Assembly: GCF_008704855.1 (NCBI RefSeq)
Contig: NZ_CP023691.1
Coordinates: 5,394,001-5,458,000, forward strand
DNA from: Streptomyces platensis
GTDB taxonomy: Bacteria > Actinomycetota > Actinomycetes > Streptomycetales > Streptomycetaceae
Reading direction: 5' to 3'
DNA: 64,000 nucleotides
Positions 62,003 to 64,000 of this stretch are shown piece by piece (position 1 is the stretch's first letter; each line of letters starts with the position of its first letter). The notes under the pieces are model-generated. The model searched no databases, had not been told where the DNA came from, and saw only the letters and a list, made by a program, of their open reading frames with translations. The translations under genes were made by a program, and so were the position numbers.

Positions 62003-62578
62003 GCACGCCGACCCGGTAAGAAACGGGTGAGAGTACGAGGACGGCCGGGGCCGCCACCCCCCACAGGAGAGGCCCCGGCCGTCGTTCGCGAAGGGCCGGT
62101 TACGGCCCCTACCCGATACAGCGCCAGGCGGTGCGAAAGCGTCACACGGGGTACGGGCAGGGGTACGGCCAGTGGTCTGGACGCGGGCCCGGACAGGCCC
62201 GTAACGTGCGGATCCGCGCTGGTAGGCGCACTGTTCGCGCCGCTTTGCGCGGTCCGGAAAGCCGTCCTCCCCGGGAGTGCCCGATGGATCCGTGCACGCA
62301 CGTCGCCGGAGCACCGGCGAAGCCGTGCGCGCCCGCGTTCCCGGCCCCGCCGGAGCGGTCGGTGTGCCCCTCCCGGGTGCGGAGCGCAGTGACGCACGCG
62401 TTACGGTCAGCAGGAACAACCGGGTTACCGGGGGTTTCCGGCCGACCAGTGGCCGACGGCAGGCGATAGCCGGCACAGCTCCGGCGCCCAGGCGGAGCCG
62501 GGCCGGTGACGTGGCCGGGTAAGCGAGAAAGCAGCAAGGACCGGGCGGCGGACATTCCGCGTGCGACAGGATGGACCC
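62003..62578. other. Gap between the GH20 gene and the sigma factor gene
   Basis: About 576 bases with no supported gene. The terminator at 62040-62083 lies at the left. Beyond it the sequence is GC-rich with GGGTACGGGC-like words. No consensus promoter was picked out for the sigma factor gene. Confidence 0.4.
62040..62083 (+). terminator. Hairpin terminator after the GH20 gene
   Basis: GACGGCCGGGGCC (62040-62052) pairs with GGCCCCGGCCGTC (62071-62083) as a perfect 13-bp stem with an 18-base loop. It begins 37 bases after the stop codon. Confidence 0.85.
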
Positions 62579-63370
62579 GTGCGAGGGGACGACATTCAGC
62601 CGGACGACCGTCGGCTGACGGTGGCCGTGCAGGCGGCGCAGGACGGCGACGAGGCGGCGTTCCGTACCGTCTACCGGGCCGTACATCCCCGACTTCTGGG
62701 ATATGTACGGACCTTGGTGAGCGAACCGGACGTAGAGGACGTCACCTCCGAAGCCTGGCTCCAGATCACCCGTGACCTCGCCCGCTTCAGCGGCGACGCC
62801 GACCGCTTCCGCGGCTGGGCCGCCCGTATCGCCCGCAACCGCGCCCTCGACCACATCCGGATGCGCGGCCGCCGCCCCGCGATCGGCGGCGACGAAAGCG
62901 AACTGGCCGACACCCCCGGCGCGTCCGACACCGCGGGCGAGGCACTCGAAGCCCTGGGCACCGGCCGCACCATGCGGCTGATATCCCGGCTGCCGCAGGA
63001 CCAGGCCGAGGCCGTGGTGCTCCGGGTGGTGGTCGGGCTCGACGCCAAGAGCGCCGCGGAGGTGCTCGGCAAACGGGCCGGGGCGGTACGCACCGCCGCA
63101 CACCGCGGACTGCGACGGCTCGCCGAACTCCTCGGCGAGGAACCGGGCGGCGGCCCAGGCACCCGGCAGGACAGCAGTCAGGACGGCGGCGAAGGCGGCG
63201 CCGGCCAGCAGGAAGGCACCCCCACCGGCCGGCCCGCGGCGGGCCGGCGCCGAGGTGGTGGAACGGTGAGTGGGGTGCCCGTACAGGGCAGAAGGCGCCG
63301 CGACGGCATGGCGGAATCGTACGTACCAGGTGTGACGGAAACGGCCGCACGAACGCAGAAGGACATGTGA
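62579..63370 (+). CDS. ECF-type RNA polymerase sigma factor
   Basis: Sigma factor of 263 residues. Region 2 is seen in AFRTVYRAVHPRLLGYVRTL, VEDVTSEAWLQITRDLARFS and a FRGWAARIARNRALDHIR segment; region 4 in ISRLPQDQAEAVVLRVVVGL, SAAEVLGKRAGAVRTAAHRG (helix-turn-helix). The last 70 residues are Gly/Arg-rich and unusual. GTG at 62579 has AGGA at 7 bases; an earlier GTG at 62561 lacks such a site. Its TGA overlaps the ATG of the following membrane protein, its likely partner. Confidence 0.88.
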   Translation: MRGDDIQPDDRRLTVAVQAAQDGDEAAFRTVYRAVHPRLLGYVRTLVSEPDVEDVTSEAWLQITRDLARFSGDADRFRGWAARIARNRALDHIRMRGRRPAIGGDESELADTPGASDTAGEALEALGTGRTMRLISRLPQDQAEAVVLRVVVGLDAKSAAEVLGKRAGAVRTAAHRGLRRLAELLGEEPGGGPGTRQDSSQDGGEGGAGQQEGTPTGRPAAGRRRGGGTVSGVPVQGRRRRDGMAESYVPGVTETAARTQKDM

Positions 63371-64000
63371 TGGCCGACGACCGGTACAACTGGCTCGACA
63401 AGGACACCGCGGAGCGACTGCTGCGCGGTGAACAGGTCAGTGCCCGGCACGGTGACGACGCAGGCGAACTCGAACAGCTCCTCAAGGCCGCCGCCGCGGT
63501 CGGCGCCAAGACGCCCGGCACCGCCGAACTCCCCGGCGAAGAGGCCGCCGTCGCCGCGTTCCGGCAGGCCGCCCGCCGCGGCGCACACCACCGCGCCGCC
63601 GCCGAACCGCTCCCGAGCGGCCGCACCGCACGCGCCACCGGATCCGTCGAACGCACCCGCCTCGGCCGCCCCTTCCGGCGCGGCTTCGCCGTGGCCCTCG
63701 CCGCCTGCGCCATCGGCGGCGTCGCCGTCGGAGCCGGCACCGGCGTGCTGCCCAGCCCCTTCCGCGGCGCCGAACCCCACCCGGCCTCCAGCGTCTCCGC
63801 CGCCAAGAGCCCCGGGCCGCTCGACACCCGCCAACCCGGCGCCCAGACCGACGGCACCACGGGGCATACCCCCGACCCCACCCCCGGCGGCAAGTCCGCC
63901 GGGCCCACCGACACCCCCGCACCCGGCAGCAGTTCCGGCGCCACCAAGCAGCCCGGCCGCGGCACCCCCGGCGGCGGCACCGGACGCGGCGAGAGACCCG
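63370..64000 (+). CDS. Membrane protein following the sigma factor, cut by the window end
   Basis: An open frame from ATG 63370 runs to the window end without a stop. It starts MADDRYNWLDKDTAERLLRG. A basic stretch precedes a membrane segment near residue 110 (FAVALAACAIGGVAVGAGTG), and the rest is Pro/Gly/Thr-rich, probably outside the cell. The one-base overlap with the sigma gene suggests coupling and a possible anti-sigma role, but no ZAS zinc motif is seen. The end is missing. Confidence 0.8.
   Translation, partial: MADDRYNWLDKDTAERLLRGEQVSARHGDDAGELEQLLKAAAAVGAKTPGTAELPGEEAAVAAFRQAARRGAHHRAAAEPLPSGRTARATGSVERTRLGRPFRRGFAVALAACAIGGVAVGAGTGVLPSPFRGAEPHPASSVSAAKSPGPLDTRQPGAQTDGTTGHTPDPTPGGKSAGPTDTPAPGSSSGATKQPGRGTPGGGTGRGERP

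Overview
The window is high-GC DNA with GTG/ATG starts, strong GGAGG ribosome-binding sites, long open antisense frames caused by codon bias, and families typical of Streptomyces (XRE/DUF5753 regulators, DUF397, DUF5988, DUF6879, SCO4848-type membrane protein, MocR regulators, ESX-like proteins). From memory, the backbone order mdh ... glyA ... trpS ... D-Ala-D-Ala carboxypeptidase ... sdhCDAB matches the core chromosome of Streptomyces, so this looks like a chromosomal core segment carrying accessory insertions. No rRNA, tRNA or CRISPR was seen.

Layout. 0.3-1.4 kb: malate dehydrogenase. 1.4-3.1 kb: an XRE/DUF397 regulatory trio in which the regulator and DUF397 genes overlap. 3.2-6.4 kb: a tightly packed three-gene operon of unknown function whose first two proteins share a GDHNT motif. 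6.4-8.9 kb: DUF5988, an AhpD-like protein, a Uma2 nuclease-fold protein and a lipoprotein. 9.0-16.5 kb: a glycine betaine operon with betaine aldehyde dehydrogenase, choline oxidase, and an ABC importer made of ATPase, a small coupled ORF, a double permease and a binding lipoprotein. 16.6-19.9 kb: a zinc-ribbon protein, a divergent quinone oxidoreductase/ArsR pair and a secreted trypsin-like protease. 19.9-25.2 kb: two MocR regulators facing outward, each divergent from AhpD-like (CMD) genes, which looks like an inverted duplication. 25.3-33.8 kb: a GNAT acetyltransferase and a 2455-residue Ig-like repeat protein with no visible export signal. 34.0-35.6 kb: a YgiB/YgiC-like lipoprotein and ATP-grasp pair. 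35.7-39.7 kb: small regulatory-type genes (XRE, DUF6879, a TPR regulator). 39.7-40.6 kb: an IS5-family element inserted exactly at a stop codon.

40.6-50 kb returns to core genes: ornithine aminotransferase, glyA behind a ZTP riboswitch, trpS, a 2H phosphoesterase, a YihY protein, a PBP-type carboxypeptidase, an SCO4848-type protein and a metallophosphoesterase. 50-54 kb is an ESX-like cluster (two WXG100/PPE-like substrates, a mycosin-like protease and a membrane protein) without any visible EccC ATPase. 54-62 kb holds an FBP-domain protein, a probably truncated regulator, sdhCDAB, an OHCU decarboxylase and a GH20 hexosaminidase. The right edge holds an ECF sigma factor overlapping the start of a membrane protein that is cut by the window end.

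Functional links: mdh and sdhCDAB are TCA-cycle enzymes. The choline operon combines synthesis and import of the osmoprotectant glycine betaine. glyA is expected to respond to ZTP, which reports folate shortage. The most unexplained parts are the giant Ig-repeat protein, the GDHNT operon, the inverted MocR/CMD block and the ESX-like cluster.
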